A stretch of DNA of 64,000 nt from Zizania palustris (GCA_019279435.1 JAAALK010000283.1:65020642-65084641); one strand, 5' to 3'; counted from the first letter of the stretch, positions 33,930-46,755 are shown. Numbers and translations: made by a program. The notes: a model not told the origin generated them from the letters alone.

Positions 33930-33941
33930 TGGTATCAGAGC
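33930..33941 (+). other. Primer-binding site, copy 2
   Basis: TGGTATCAGAGC, two bases after the LTR, complementary to initiator Met-tRNA. Confidence 0.9.
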
Positions 33942-33991
33942 GGGTTAAGATCACCAGTTGACCTTAACCGGTTTTGTGATCTGTTGGCGAC

Positions 33992-36454
33992 ATGGATAGA
34001 GGCAGTAAAATTCCTCTGTTCGATGGGACAGATTTTGCATACTGGAAGGTGCGCATGGAGGCTTACTTGTTAAGCCAAGGAAATGCAATTTGGGAGATTG
34101 TGGACTCACAATACTCCATCCCTGATACCCGCACCACTCAAACTGAAAAAGATCAGTATATTGCCAACTCGAAGGCAAGGAACATACTGTTCATTGGTTT
34201 GAGTCGGAGTGAGTTTGACAGGGTGCAGCACCTTAGGACTGCTAGGGAAATTTGGACAACACTCACTGTCTTTCATGAGGGCTCTGCTCAGATCAAGGCC
34301 AGGCGCCAAAGCACCTACAATCAACAGTATCAGCTGTTTGTGCAGACACCTGGTGAATCTATAGATGCCATGTTCTCTCGCTTTGACGCGATAGTGAGTA
34401 ACCTGCGATCCAACGGGACGCTTGCTTACAGTGATCATGATAGGGCTATCAAGCTTCTCTATGCTCTTGACCGTAGCATATGGGAAGTAAAGATATCCAG
34501 CATTGAGGAGTCCACAGGCTATGACACATTGACCTGTGACGAACTCTTTAGCAAGCTGAAGTCCACAGAGATTGCCAAGGCATCTCTTGCTGTGCACAGA
34601 AGCTCTTTGCCACAGCCATTGGCATTGGTTTCTAGCACTAGCCGTGGCACCACTGCAGAACCAAGCACATCAGGCACTTGTGTTCTTGCAGATGGTTTTG
34701 CTTTGTCCTCCCTGGTCTCCGTCACAAAGGAGCAGGTGGACACTCTAGCTGATGATGAGCTTGCTCTCATTGCCCGGAGGTTCACCCGCTTTCATCATGA
34801 GAGACGGGATCAACGGAGAAGTGGTTTTAGTGGCTGCTATGAATGTGGCGACACCTCTCACATCAAGGCCAATTGCCCCAAGGTCAAAAAGAGAGATGAG
34901 AGTGAGCGCCCCAAATACCACAAGAAGGAGAGGAAGCCCTTTGTAAAGGGCAAGCGCGGCAAGATGGCTAAGAAAGTAGCCAAGGCCGCTTCCAGAGCCT
35001 TTGTTGCTGCTCTCAGCGACATCGACACATCCTCAACTGAGGAGTCGAGCTCTTAAGAGGAGGAGTCCCCAAGGAAGGAGGACAAGAAGGACAAGAAGGG
35101 ACGTGACTTCACCGGCCTTTGCTTCATGGCCGACAGCGATCACAGCGGCGATGAGCTTGACTCATCTGAGGTAAACCTATCATCTGACCAGCTTCTAATT
35201 AAATTAGATGAGCTGAATGAAGTAGTGCTAGGTTAGGATAGATTACTTGTGCAAGCCGCTAGAGAAAGAAAAGACCTTAGACTTAGGCTAGAAACTATTT
35301 CTACTGAATATGCCATGCTTAAGTCTAAGTTTGATGATGCTGAATGTGAGTCTTGTTCTGTTGTCATGAGTGAGCTTGCTCAGTTGCGTTCTGTTCATGC
35401 TCAAACTCTTTCTGAGCTTGAGACTGCACAGAAGCAGCTTTTGGAGGTGGATTCTAGACCTCGTGATATTATTGATTGCATGAACTGCTCTTTATTGCGC
35501 GATAGCATTAATTTACGTGATAAGCATGTTCATGATTTAGAGGCTAGATTGGAGAGGGCCGGTAGTTCTAAGGATGTGCAACCTGTTTGTGACACTTGCA
35601 TCACCCTTAAGGACCAGCTAGGCACTGTTAGAGAGCGGGCTGAGAACCTCATGTCCGAAAATGAATACCTTCTTTCTGTGGTAAATAAATGCACTGAGGG
35701 GAAGGGTAGGATGGATTTGCTCTTGGCCAAGACCAAGTTGTGTGCTGACAGAGCAGGGGTAGCTCTAGGTTTGGGTTTTGAGAGGATAGCTTCAGACAGT
35801 AAGGCCAAAACTGTTTTCATCTCTCCTACCACCCTAGAGAAAGAGAGAGCTCTGTTGGACACCCCATCAGCCAAAAAGCCTTCCCATCCACCAAAGAAAA
35901 CCACTCCTCCTACCAAGAAAAATCCTCCCAAGAAAACCACTCAAAAGAAACCCAAGGAGCCTGTGAGAGTTGCTCCCGTGACCCATGAGAGTGCCCCCAG
36001 GAGAATGTTTCATTGTTCTTATTGTCAGCGGGCGGGTCATTTGATTGGTTTCTGTTTCCGTCGCATCAAGGATGAGCGACGTGCTCAGGCGATGAGCTAT
36101 CAGAACATGCGTTACCCATCTTTAGGTATGCATGAGTCTGAGTTTTACTCTCGTCCTGTTTTCGAGGCTCCTCGTGCTTCTCGGAGAGGTTTTGCTCCTC
36201 GAGGTGTTCACCATGTTCCATATGGTGGTAGACCTCGGGCGAGTAGCTTTGTACCTCGTCAGAGTAGGAGACCTCGTCATGCTTTGCATTCTTTGCATGT
36301 AGGTAGACCTCGCACTTTGCATCATTCTGATTTTCATGTGCGTAGACCGTCTGCTTTTACTGTGCCTACTACTCGTGTCACTCAGTGCTGGATGCCTCGC
36401 CATTATTTTACTCACCCCAGCACTGAGCGATCGAGACGTTTTTATCATGTGTAG
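33992..36454 (+). pseudogene. gag: Sirevirus gag, copy 2 (two premature stops)
   Basis: The frame opens at the family ATG 33992 (MDRGSKIPLFDGTDF) and carries the copia gag domain and the first CCHC knuckle. A TAA at 35054-35056 replaces GAG in the acidic stretch, and a TAG at 35234-35236 replaces CAG. The same frame then runs open from 35249 to the family TAG at 36452-36454, with the coiled coil, Pro/Lys-rich linker, second knuckle and Arg-rich tail. Without readthrough it would give only a 354-aa capsid-like product lacking the coiled coil and second knuckle. No frameshift is present. Confidence 0.93.
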
Positions 36455-39400
36455 GCGACAGGTCGAGGCTTGGAGGGCACGTGGATAATGGACTCCGGTT
36501 GTTCGCGCCACATGACCGGAGATGCAAATTGGTTCTCCAGCCTCACCACAACCAAGCAAAGGGAACACATCACCTTCGGAAACAATCGAAGGAGTAGAGT
36601 GAAAGGTAAAGGTGTGGTAAGAATTAACGCGAACTTCACTCTCAAAGATGTTGCTTTGGTTGAGAACCTGGGATACAATTTGCTGTCTGTATCTCAGTTG
36701 CTTGATGAGGGCTTCGAAGTGCGATTTCATCGCGATACTTCGCAAGTGCTCAATTCCGATGGCATTGTGGTGTGTAAGATCTTTAGGGTTGGGAGAGTTT
36801 TTGGAGCTGATTTTTCAGAGTCGTCTGGTTCTTCTCATTGTCTTGTTGCACATTCGACTTCTGAGCTGTGGAAGTGGCATAGGAGACTAGGGCATATGAG
36901 CTTTGAGTTGCTCGCTCGTCTGAGCGCCCTAGGTCTGATCCGAGGATTGCCCAAGCTCAAGTTTGAGAAGAATTTAGTTTGCACTCCTTGTCGACATGGA
37001 AAAATGATTGCCGCCTCGCATTCGCCAGTCACCACAGTGATGACTGAACAGCCCGGAGAACTTCTCCACATGGACACTGTAGGTCCTTCTCGGGTTAGTT
37101 CTTTAGGCGGCAAGTGGTATGTTTTAGTTATTGTCGACGATTACTCTCGCTACTCTTGGGTCTTCCTTCTTGCCAGCAAGGATGAAGTGTTTTCACACTT
37201 TCGGAGCTTGGCTTTGAGACTTTTCACTGAACTCCCTGGTGCATTAAAATTCATTCGGAGCGATAATGGCACCGAGTTCAAAAATAGTCTCTTTGTTGAT
37301 TTTTGCATGGAGCATGGCATAGAACATCAATTCTCTGCTCCGCGGGTTCCTCAACAGAACGGTGTTGTTGAGAGGAAAAACCGCACATTGGTTGAGATGG
37401 CTAGGACGATGCTTGATGAGCATAGGACTCCTAGAAAATTCTGGGCTGAGGCCATGAACACTGCTTGTTACATCTCAAACCGAATCTTCTTGCGCTCAAT
37501 TTTAAATTTGACATCTTATGAGCTGTGTTTTGGGAGACAGCCCAAGGTTACTCATCTTCGAGTTTTTGGCTGTCGCTGCTTTATCCTAAAACGTGGAAAT
37601 TTGGATAAATTTGAGTCGCGATCGTCTGACGGGATCTTTTTGGGTTATACTACTCATGGTCATTCTTATCGTGTTTATAATTTGGAAACTAACACTGTCA
37701 TCGAGTCATGCGATGTGACTTTTGATGAATCAACTCCCTCTGTTAGTTCTGCTTTTGAACAGGCAAATGAACACGACATGGAACAAACCTTATTCGAAGA
37801 CGAAGATCCCGGAGAATTCGAGGATGAACCCCTACTACCCTCGACATCAACCCCCGAAGCTGACCCCGCTTCTACTACTTCGGCACGAGGTCCCGAAGCG
37901 ACTACCTCAACATCGGTCATCTTGGACCACTCCAACGCACAAGTTGAGGGGGAGACTGCATCCCGCCGCGAGGCTCCACATCATGTCCAAAGGATGCACC
38001 CTCCCGAGCAGATCATTGGTGAGCTTGATCAAAGGGTAACACGTTCTCATGCCCATTTCACTAATGCTGCTTTTGTTGCTTCTTTCGAGCCCTTAGATGT
38101 GAGTCATGCACTTTCTGATTCTAGTTGGATCAATGCCATGCATGAGGAACTTGAAAATTTTGAGAGAAACCAAGTCTGGACTTTAGTTGATCCTCCACCA
38201 AATGTTCATTTCATTGGAACAAAATGGATTTTCAAAAATAAACAAGGGGAGGATGGAACAATTGTTAGAAATAAGGCTAGACTAGTAGCTCAGGGCTTTT
38301 CTCAACTAGAAGGGATTGATTTTACTGAAACTTTTGCACCTGTTGCTCGCCTTGAGGCCATTAGGATTTTGCTTGCCTTTGCGACATCCCGGGGATTCAA
38401 ACTCTATCAAATGGATGTCAAAAGTGCTTTTCTTAATGGCTTCATAGGTGAAGATGTGTATGTAAAACAACCCCCTGGTTTTGAAAACCCCAAGTACCCA
38501 CATAAAGTCCTTAAACTTCATAAGGCTCTTTATGGACTCAAGCAGGCCCCTCGGGCATGGTATGATAGACTTAAGTCTTTTCTGCTTGAGCGAGGGTATT
38601 TGATGGGCTCTGTTGATAAAACTTTGTTTACTCTCAAGCATGGCAAAGATTTCCTCCTAGTACAGATTTATGTGGATGATATCATCTTTGGTGGCTCTTC
38701 TCATGCTTTGGTTGCCGAGTTTGCAGATACCATGAGCAGGGAGTTTGAAATGTCGATGATGGGTGAACTCACCTTTTTCCTTGGTTTGCAAATCAAGCAA
38801 AGCAAACAAGGTACTTTTCTCCACCAGACAAAGTACACCAAGGACCTGCTCAAGAAATTCGACATGTCCGATGCGAAGCCCCTCGCCACTCCAATGGCTA
38901 CATCTGTAGCATTGGACCCTGACGAAGATGGAGAAGCCGTAGATCAGAAGGAGTTCCGGAGCATGATCGGCTCCCTCCTCTACTTGACTGCCACAAGGCC
39001 GGACATACACTTCGCAGTATGTCTGTGCGCTCGTTTTCAGGCTTCACCACGAGCTTCGCACCGCCAAGCGGTAAAGCGCATCTTAAGGTATCTCAAACAC
39101 ACCCTTGAATTTGGCATATGGTATTCATCGTCTTCATCTTTATGTCTTAGAGGCTATTCAGATGCGGATTTTGCTGGGTGTAGAATTGATAGGAAGAGTA
39201 CCTCTGGTACTTGTCATTTTCTGGGTACGTCTCTGGTTTGCTGGTCTTCCCGCAAACAGTCTAGTGTTGCACAATCGACGGCTGAGGCCGAATATGTTGC
39301 TGCAGCTAGCTGTTGCTCTCAGATTTTGTGGATGGTTTCCACTTTGCGGGATTTCGGGTTAGATTATAAAAGTGTTCCACTTTTCTGTGATAACACTAGT

Positions 39401-39622
39401 GCTGTTTGTATTGCAAACAACCCGGTTCAGCACTCCAGAACCAAACACATTGATGTACGGTATCATTTTCTCAGAGATCACAATGAGAAGGGTGATATTG
39501 AACTTCAATATGTTGATACCCAACACCAGCTTGCCGACATTTTTACAAAACCCCTCGATGCTTCTCGATTTGCTTACTTGCGTGGGGAACTTGGCATTTG
39601 TCACCCTTACGGCATTTTGTGA
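36455..39622 (+). CDS. pol: Sirevirus pol, copy 2 (intact)
   Basis: Open in the gag frame straight after the UAG at 36452, with no ATG near the start; 1050 codons are counted from the TTG at 36470. Order and residues on that count: aspartic protease DSG at 8-10; HHCC finger H137, H142, C171, C174; integrase D202, D265, E301 (35 residues between the last two); RT with D649 and YVDD 734-737; RNase H with D898, E939/E941, D974; and a LADIFTKPL tail near 1021. It differs from copy 3 by a few residues, for example a Cys for Arg in the SYELCFGRQ stretch. Expression presumably depends on passing the gag stop. It could supply enzymes although its own gag is broken. Confidence 0.93.
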   Translation, partial: ATGRGLEGTWIMDSGCSRHMTGDANWFSSLTTTKQREHITFGNNRRSRVKGKGVVRINANFTLKDVALVENLGYNLLSVSQLLDEGFEVRFHRDTSQVLNSDGIVVCKIFRVGRVFGADFSESSGSSHCLVAHSTSELWKWHRRLGHMSFELLARLSALGLIRGLPKLKFEKNLVCTPCRHGKMIAASHSPVTTVMTEQPGELLHMDTVGPSRVSSLGGKWYVLVIVDDYSRYSWVFLLASKDEVFSHFRSLALRLFTELPGALKFIRSDNGTEFKNSLFVDFCMEHGIEHQFSAPRVPQQNGVVERKNRTLVEMARTMLDEHRTPRKFWAEAMNTACYISNRIFLRSILNLTSYELCFGRQPKVTHLRVFGCRCFILKRGNLDKFESRSSDGIFLGYTTHGHSYRVYNLETNTVIESCDVTFDESTPSVSSAFEQANEHDMEQTLFEDEDPGEFEDEPLLPSTSTPEADPASTTSARGPEATTSTSVILDHSNAQVEGETASRREAPHHVQRMHPPEQIIGELDQRVTRSHAHFTNAAFVASFEPLDVSHALSDSSWINAMHEELENFERNQVWTLVDPPPNVHFIGTKWIFKNKQGEDGTIVRNKARLVAQGFSQLEGIDFTETFAPVARLEAIRILLAFATSRGFKLYQMDVKSAFLNGFIGEDVYVKQPPGFENPKYPHKVLKLHKALYGLKQAPRAWYDRLKSFLLERGYLMGSVDKTLFTLKHGKDFLLVQIYVDDIIFGGSSHALVAEFADTMSREFEMSMMGELTFFLGLQIKQSKQGTFLHQTKYTKDLLKKFDMSDAKPLATPMATSVALDPDEDGEAVDQKEFRSMIGSLLYLTATRPDIHFAVCLCARFQASPRASHRQAVKRILRYLKHTLEFGIWYSSSSSLCLRGYSDADFAGCRIDRKSTSGTCHFLGTSLVCWSSRKQSSVAQSTAEAEYVAAASCCSQILWMVSTLRDFGLDYKSVPLFCDNTSAVCIANNPVQHSRTKHIDVRYHFLRDHNEKGDIELQYVDTQHQLADIFTKPLDASRFAYLRGELGICHPYGIL

Positions 39623-40745
39623 GGGGGAGCTGATTTTAATTGACTTGCATATGCTCATTATGTGTGGAATTGCACTTACATCTTTTGCTATTATATGCCT
39701 GCTTTTAACTCCAAGAAATCATGACAGCTCAGCTCTATGAAATATGTCTGGAACATTGATTGTGCATGATGTTTTATTTTCTAAAATCAAAAACTTGCTC
39801 ACTGCTCAATCGTGTATCTAGCTTGTTTAGGAAGGACTGCTTTTAGCTATCTTTTATCTACTTGTCAGCAAGACACTGTTCTTTGGATGCTAAACGTTGC
39901 AACTTGAAAAATTGTGTTCTTTTTCATGGATATTCATCAAAATAATTCATTCATCTGAAACAAAATCAAAAATCCATGATTTGCCTGGTTTAAATGAAAA
40001 GATCCAGGAGGGTTTGTTTGTCGCACTACTCTATTCTAGACTGCTTACCATTGCACTTTGGTCTGAACTGGGATAGTGTAGTGTATGCCAAAATCACCGC
40101 CTTAAGCTTCAGATGGCTTTCATGCCTAGGCTTGGCTTGATTGGAAAGTATAAGGTGGACAAACAAATAACCCCTGGCACTAAGAAAAGACCAACAAATT
40201 TAATTGCTCATCAAGTTTGCTTTCAAAGCTCCTTTTGAACAAAACTTGTCTGTCTAAGGTAGAATTTGTTAGCTTTGCGCAGTCCTTGCCTTCTCTTGTC
40301 TAGCTGCTGTGATTAAGTGGTGATGCTTTTTCTTCCAAAATGACAAAATCACATGCCATCATCTTGTTTCACAGATTGTTAAATTGAGCTGAGCACATGA
40401 TCATTGATGCTACTGTTGGCATATTTTTGCATTATATGTCTTTGCAATTCTATTCCTTTCGAAGCTTTGCATCTTTTACATGCTCCTTGCTGCTTGCATT
40501 GCCAAAGGGGGAGAGATTTGCTATGTTCTCTGCCGCAAGAAGGCATAATTTCAAAAAGGGGAGAAAAATTTGCTTAACTCAAGGGGAGATTTGCCAAAGG
40601 GGCTTTTACAAAGGGGGAGAAAAATTCTTTTATCAAGTGACATGCTTTGGCTCTTTTCTGAGTTTTTATGGTCACTTGTGTGCTGAAATTTTTAAATTTT
40701 CTTGAACTTGGATTTGGTTGTCAATGCACTCATCAAGGGGGAGAT
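39623..40745 (+). other. Non-coding 3' region and polypurine tract, copy 2
   Basis: Same block as in copy 1 but with a shortened polypurine array between about 40500 and 40625. The true tract AAGGGGGAGAT is at 40735-40745. No env-like ORF. Confidence 0.85.
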
Positions 40746-42731
40746 TGAGAAACCAAGGGTTGGTTTCGGTGTATGTGATGAGTGATTGACAGGTTTATTT
40801 ACCCTCTGTTCGAAGGGTACCTCCGAAGGGCTTCGGAGGTGGTACCTCCGAAGGGTGTTCGGAGGTGTGTCACCGGAGTATGTTCGGTGTTTGCTTGCTG
40901 CAGCCGCGCAGCGGAGTGTGCCTGTCAGAGGGGTCCGGCAGTACACGATGACTGGGTTCGTACCGAAGGCTTCGGTACTTTGGGCGGTACACCGGAGTGT
41001 GTGCCAAAGGTTGATAACCCGGAGAGGTCTCCGGAGTACTGGATACACTTGTTTGCTTGTCTGTGGTGCGCAGGGACTTCGGAGGCGACGGACAAGGTTC
41101 GAGCCAGGTGAACCTGGATCAAGCAGGAGGCTTGATGCCAGGGGAGCGGGGAGCTCCGTCACGGTGGCTGCGAAGGTGGTCCGGGTCGGTCCTCGGGTCG
41201 AGGCGTGCCAGGTGAAGGCAGAGAGTGCGGAGCGTGGCTCCGGCTGAAGGTGCTCCGAGACAAAGTCCTCGGACATGAGGCACTTCGAAGGTACTCCGAA
41301 TGGAGTGACTTCGGAGCTGGTGGATCAAGTCCTCTGCGGAGGCAAGGGTTCGATGTGTGCTCCGGAGGGAGACACTCGAAGGTTACCCGACGAAGGTCTC
41401 AGAAGTCGAGGCGCATCGAAGGCATGGTCCGGGTGAGGCTCGTCGAGGAGTGTGCTCGGAGTGAGACACTGCGACGAAGTGCTCATGGAATGCTTCATGC
41501 GGAGGCCTTGGACGAAGGAGGGACTTCGAAGGGTGGTACTTCGGAGCGAGGCTAGCTCCGGAGTGAGGTTGACTTGTGGTGCTTCGGCCATGCATGGCTT
41601 CGGTACACGGACGGACGGTGGTTGAGCTCGGAGTAGCTGCGAAGCCGTGGAGGTCTACTCCGAAGGTGGTGGTGCGAAGGCCCAAGGGCTTTGACGGCTT
41701 CGGCTTAAAACCGTCACTATATCGAAGGACTTCTTCGGCGGAGCGAAGGCCAACAGGCTGCAGGCTTCTCGCCGAAGCTACCGCACCCTCCGGTGCGAAG
41801 GGAGGTTCCAGAAGTCAACACTGTAAAGGCTGACACTGTCTGTTCTGAAAAAGGCTGACACTGTCCCCTCTGCAGCTGACAGAGAAGCCTCCAAAAATAA
41901 AGGTGGACTACCTTTTGTACCCCTTAGTTCTGAAGAGACAAAATGAATGTAAACCCTAGGGGTAATGTAGTCACTTCCTTAGGATGAAGCCGTGGGCTAT
42001 AAATATGGGGGCTCGGTAGGTAACAAAAAAGACTTTTGAGCATTTACTGTTGAGCTCCTGTAGACAGACCTCGCTGTATTCATTCTGAGTTCAATTTATT
42101 TCAGTGTTCCTTGTTCAAGCGGCGAAGCCCTGCTTCTGTGTACTTTTGCTTGAACTCGCGTTGCATACCTCGCTAGTCTTTAGCTCACCGAAGCCTGTCT
42201 TGGCGAAGGGTGTTTTTCTCGCGAAGTGTGCTTTTCAGTGTGCTGTCGCTCTGTGTAACACGAGGGAAAGACCTCGCTGATTACTAGCGAAGCCCTGGTT
42301 GTTTCCCGTTTTGCTTCGTGTGTCGAAGCCCTTAGCGTAGTCCGCTTTGTGTGCGTGTAGACCTTCGCGTACGAAGCCCAGCACCAGTTGCTGTCGCTAA
42401 GTACTTGGTCGAAGTCCTCAGAGGGCTGTCCACTCTTGCGAAGGGTGAAGTGCGAAGTCTGCTCGAAGCACCCTGTGTGCGGAGCCTGCACTGACTTAGC
42501 AGAGTTGGTTTTCGAGGGTTGTTAGTGGAGCGAAGTCTTCTTGGCTTCGAACTGTTGCTCTTCCGAAGCCTGTGTTCGAAGGTGTCGAAGTACCTCCGAA
42601 CCAGACCTTCGAAGGTAGTGTTCGAAGCCTGTTCCGCAGAAGACAGAACAAAACCGAAGGCTAAGTTTTTAGCCCGAAATTTTAAAAAGCTCCCATTCAC
42701 CCCCCCTCTGGTCGCCGTTTCCGGTCCAACA
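40746..42731 (+). repeat. 3' LTR of Sirevirus copy 2
   Basis: 1986 bp, apparently identical to the 5' LTR, followed by the TSD ATATG. Confidence 0.95.
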
Positions 42732-42736
42732 ATATG

Positions 42737-43169
42737 TCACTAGCGGCTCCCCTATCTTGGCAACCTTGGGTCAAACATTGGGAACAGCGTCGGTGCATTC
42801 CTCTCGGTGGCATATGGTGTGCTCTATGAAGGGCCCTCTGTGGGGCCTACCGGATGAGCCGTCTTGTTGGCTTCGTGAACGGGCGAGGTGCCCATCTACT
42901 CTAGCCTCATCGGCCCTTGCAGTTGTAGCGTCGGCCGAGTGTGCAACAGTTTTGTCGGATCATCGAGGATGTACACCTAGCCTTGCAGCGATCCGGAGTC
43001 CACGGTGCCCTCGATAGCTTTCTTGATTAGCCCCTGCAGAGTGTTGACAAACGCCCTGGATTGGTTGGCCAACGAGTGGCGAATTGCCTGGTCGACGATT
43101 TATAGGAGATTGGCCTAAGAATTCTCCATTGGTTGGCCACCTTCTATTGCCAATACTGGTCTTGGCAAC
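42737..43169 (-). pseudogene. gag: Tat-type gag, middle fragment
   Basis: Minus-strand sequence between the solo LTR and Sirevirus copy 2. Short open pieces are visible but broken; it is assigned to gag because it lies between the N-terminal piece and the capsid core in the reconstructed order of the element. Confidence 0.45.
43165..43169. repeat. TSD GCAAC of the solo LTR, left
   Basis: GCAAC recurs at 46576-46580. Confidence 0.9.
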
Positions 43170-46100
43170 TGTAGCGCCCCGATTTATCAAAATCGAGACA
43201 TTATTGAATTTCATAAGAAAAACAATAATACAAGAGGTTCATCATGCGACAAACGTACATACGATGGTATTCATGGTGCGCAGACCATATTTATTACATC
43301 AGAGTTTAATAAAAACGATAAAAATAATTAAAATGCATGACGAACGCCTTCTTCATGATCTTTGCTTGACTGGGTCGCTACTCCAGACTGTCTTCATAGT
43401 AGGCATCCTCTGTGGGGTCTAACAGGTATGAGTACAAAAAGTACTCAACAAGCCACCGCAAATGCAAGTAATAATGCAGGATAATAAACAAGGAAGGGTA
43501 ATGGCTAACATTGCGGAAAAGTACATTTTCAGTTATTGCCTTTAGTGTAATCAAATTTAATCATGCGGAAAAGTAAACATGAGCATCAACAACATCATCT
43601 AACTCGAGGAGTATGTTTTACCTCCTCGCACAACAGTCCTCACATGTCAAACCATTATGCACATACATATCCAAAGTAATCTAACTGTGGGATGTCACGC
43701 AACCCGCCCTTGACCGTGGGCTCGACTTTTCGAAAATATTTAAGACTCTGATCAGAGATGTACTACTGTACCCACAAGGCACGCACTCATCCCAAACGAG
43801 ATGACCCATACCACGGGAACTCGTGCCAAAACCTCGGCATGAAATGCTCCAAGCGATAACCACCCGCTCTAGGTTTCGCCAGCGCGCCGGGCCGCATCCC
43901 GGCTAACGTCGCACCCCCTTTTGCGCCACATTGGTACAAGCCACCCGCAGGTGTTGCTTGACCCATCTCCAAATGGTGGCCTCGGTTTGGAACAATCCAT
44001 ACCTTAGTTAGGACTGACCCACTAGACTTGTGGTTAGTACGGAAGTGTATTGCAACAGATCCCTCAGACCGGTCCTTATAGTGCCCCGGGTGCTACCGAC
44101 CAATGCCCTAGCTTGCACCCGGAACCCACCATGCATTCACTCACAACCAAAACTCCAACATCGACAGAATTCCAAAGATGAGAATAACAGGGATCATATA
44201 GTAGAACCAATCGCTACGACTCATTTTTAATCCTATAGCAATCGTGTCAATACATTGGACACTAGCTAATAACATTTATCATATGGTGACAAGGAGTTTA
44301 GGCTAGAGGGCATGGCTTGGGTTGCACATCAAGGTCAGGGGATCCTAAATAAATATATTGTAAGGGTATCATTTGACTAATGCATATATAACCTATGTGT
44401 TTTAGCGATAGTTTAATCAAACATGGGTTCAACATGCTCAAAAGATTGGTTTGGTGACTTGCCTTGTTCAGCGAAAGGCGAGGGAGGGACTTCCGGGAAG
44501 TATTCCGGCTCCTCGGTGGCGTCCTAGTCTTTTCAATGTAATAAAGTAAAATAAAATGAACACACCATTCAATCAAACAATATAATAATACATGATAAGC
44601 ACATAGGTTAAAGTTGGTTCGATTAAAAATAAAATAAATTTAATTGTTAAGGTTCTGAGATTTATTTCATACTTAATTTTTAAAGGAATTAAAATGAAAA
44701 GTTGTCCTTTTTAGAAAGGGTTGTTTAAATGTGATTATTGTTACATTAAGTTTCCTAGTAAATTTTTAAATGGAAAGTTCATGTTAGTTTAATGGTTCTC
44801 AGTACATGGACAGAAAAGAATAATTATAAATTTTTCTGAAGTTTAAATATTTGAATTTGTATTTTAACCCTAAAGGCATTTGAATATTCATTTGAATAAA
44901 CATGAAATGTCCAAAGTGAACCCACTGTTTTTAGTGCATAATCATGTAGAGAATAATATTATGAATTTTCTGAAATTGGAATGGCAATTTTTAGAGTTCA
45001 AATGCGCCAGATATGAATTTTACAAGTTTTAAACCTTTTCTGGAATTTATTTTCAAATTTAAATCCTCTCGGGTCCACGGTGAGCCAGGCTCACGGTGAA
45101 CCCGCGCACTGTGCGCGTGCGCCGGATCAAGATCCACCGTTGGATCGCGATCAGGCGGTCACGGGCGAGGTGGGGGAGTTAAAATGACGTGGACGGCTGA
45201 GATTAAAACGTTCGAACCGGTACGCGATGGACGCTCCAGATTAAACGTGGGTTTTAAATACCAACGAACGCACGAGATCGCACCGTACCGCTTCACTCAG
45301 ATCCGACGGCCCGGATTAAACCGAACAGATGATTTAATCTCTGGCGTTGGATCTGGATCGCACGGCCGTGATTGAATCCGGCACGGTGCGTGTCGGGGGG
45401 GCAAAGTACCCCTTCTTCCCCGACTCCGGCGATGCGACGGTGAGCGATTCCGGCGACGGCGAGGGTTATCTAGTCTAGCTAGGACTAAAAACGGAAAGAG
45501 GGTACCGAGGGGAACAAGAGGGTACCCTTGCGGTGGTCCGGGGTCGACGGGGTGAGGCCGGCGACGAGCAGAGGCGGCGAAGGCTTTCGGTTCCTTGGCG
45601 GCGACGGCGATCCGGCGGGGTCCGGCGTCGATGGAGGGGTGGCCGAGGTCGGGGACGTCCTTGCGGTCACGTTGGTGGCGGAGGCGCGGACAGAGGCGGT
45701 CCTAGGCGACGGCGAGTGGTGACCGGAGGCGAAACAGGAGGAATGCGCTAAAAGGCGAAGTGCGGGTGCTCTGCTTGGTCTGAGTGCAATTGGACGCGTG
45801 AACCGAATGTGGTGGAGGGCAGTGGTTTAAATAGGGGTACCGGCGGGGGCAGGGAGGGTGCAATTGACGGTGGCCGGGGATAAATGCGTTTTGACGCCGG
45901 CGAGCTCGGGTTGAACGCGGTTCATCGAACCTGGACGCGAATCGGCCGAATTTAATAGGGGGAAACGGTCAGCGCGTTGAGGGGAATTCATTGTCGGCGA
46001 TGGATTAAAGGGAGGGGGTCGGCGGGGGCGGATCCGAGGCGAGATTAGGGCTTCGGCCGGCGAGGGGGGGATTTGGGGGCGGATCTCGCGGGGACGATGA

Positions 46101-46575
46101 ATCCGACAGGTGGGGGCCACCTGCCAGTGAGCGCGAACGAGCGAGGGAGGCGGCTGACGGGTGGGGCCGTGGCGTCGGGCGCGCGCGCGAGGGGAGGCAT
46201 TCGGCGCCGACAGGTGGGACCAAGCTTTCAGCCTAAGGCGAGCGGGGTAACGGGCTGGGCCGGCCGGGAGAGGGAGAAAGGGAGGGGAGAAGCCCATTAC
46301 TGTTTCCAAGGTTTTCAGATTTAAAATAATTGCAGAAAGTGGATTAAATATTTTGGGGTATTTCCAGAGTGGATAAAAATTTGTAAAAATTCTCAAAAAT
46401 ATATTTTGGCCTTGGGAGTTTATACAAAAATTTTCAGCTCCTGGTTTGGTCATTAACTCTATGATGTAGTTCAAAAGGGTATAAAAGGGTATTAAAGGTA
46501 TTTTCAGAAATATAAAATCCAGGAAATTGAATTAAATAATATTTTTATTGTTTGAAAAAAATTTGGGGTGTTACA
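43170..46575 (-). mobile_element. Tekay/Del-like solo LTR
   Basis: 3406-bp LTR in minus orientation: its right end, complemented, reads TGTAACACCCC, and its left end complements to GGGGCGCTACA. It is flanked by the TSD GCAAC with no internal domain. It shares blocks with the 5' LTR of the Tekay-like element at 21408 (for example 43690-44120 versus the complement of 23700-24150). It is the usual product of recombination between the two LTRs of a full element. Short open frames inside it are not supported as genes. Confidence 0.9.
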
Positions 46576-46737
46576 GCAACGGACTCTTCTACACGGGCCC
46601 CATTCGATTATGCCGTAGGCCTGTAGGCATGACTTCTAGAACTCCTCTACGTGTCGTTGCACCTCCAGTCTTTACTCTTCAGTCAGGGTTTCCATGGTGA
46701 TCGGGGTGATGTTGTCGTCGTTGATCTCGCTCGCCAT
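46576..46737 (-). pseudogene. gag: Tat-type gag, N-terminal fragment
   Basis: The minus-strand ATG at 46735-46737 begins MASEINDDNITPITMETL, a start typical of grass Tat gag. A TAA follows TEE (TTA would be expected), and the frame is then cut by the solo LTR. It lies just downstream of the 5' LTR and primer-binding site, as gag should. Confidence 0.65.
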
Positions 46738-46755
46738 GGCCAGGTTGTTGGAAAT

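Larger units (their letters stand above)
31942..42731 (+). mobile_element. Sirevirus copy 2 (gag-defective, pol-intact)
   Basis: Complete 10,790-bp element with LTRs of 1986 bp each, TSD ATATG, primer-binding site, gag with two stops, intact pol, polypurine array and tract. All reading frames compared across the two LTRs are identical, so insertion was very recent. It sits within the gag of the minus-strand Tat-like element. Confidence 0.95.

Noticed and set aside
45485..46324. GC-rich frames of 60-215 codons in the solo LTR
   Set aside because: Same reason; they match the GC-rich promoter part of Tekay-like LTRs in inverted orientation.
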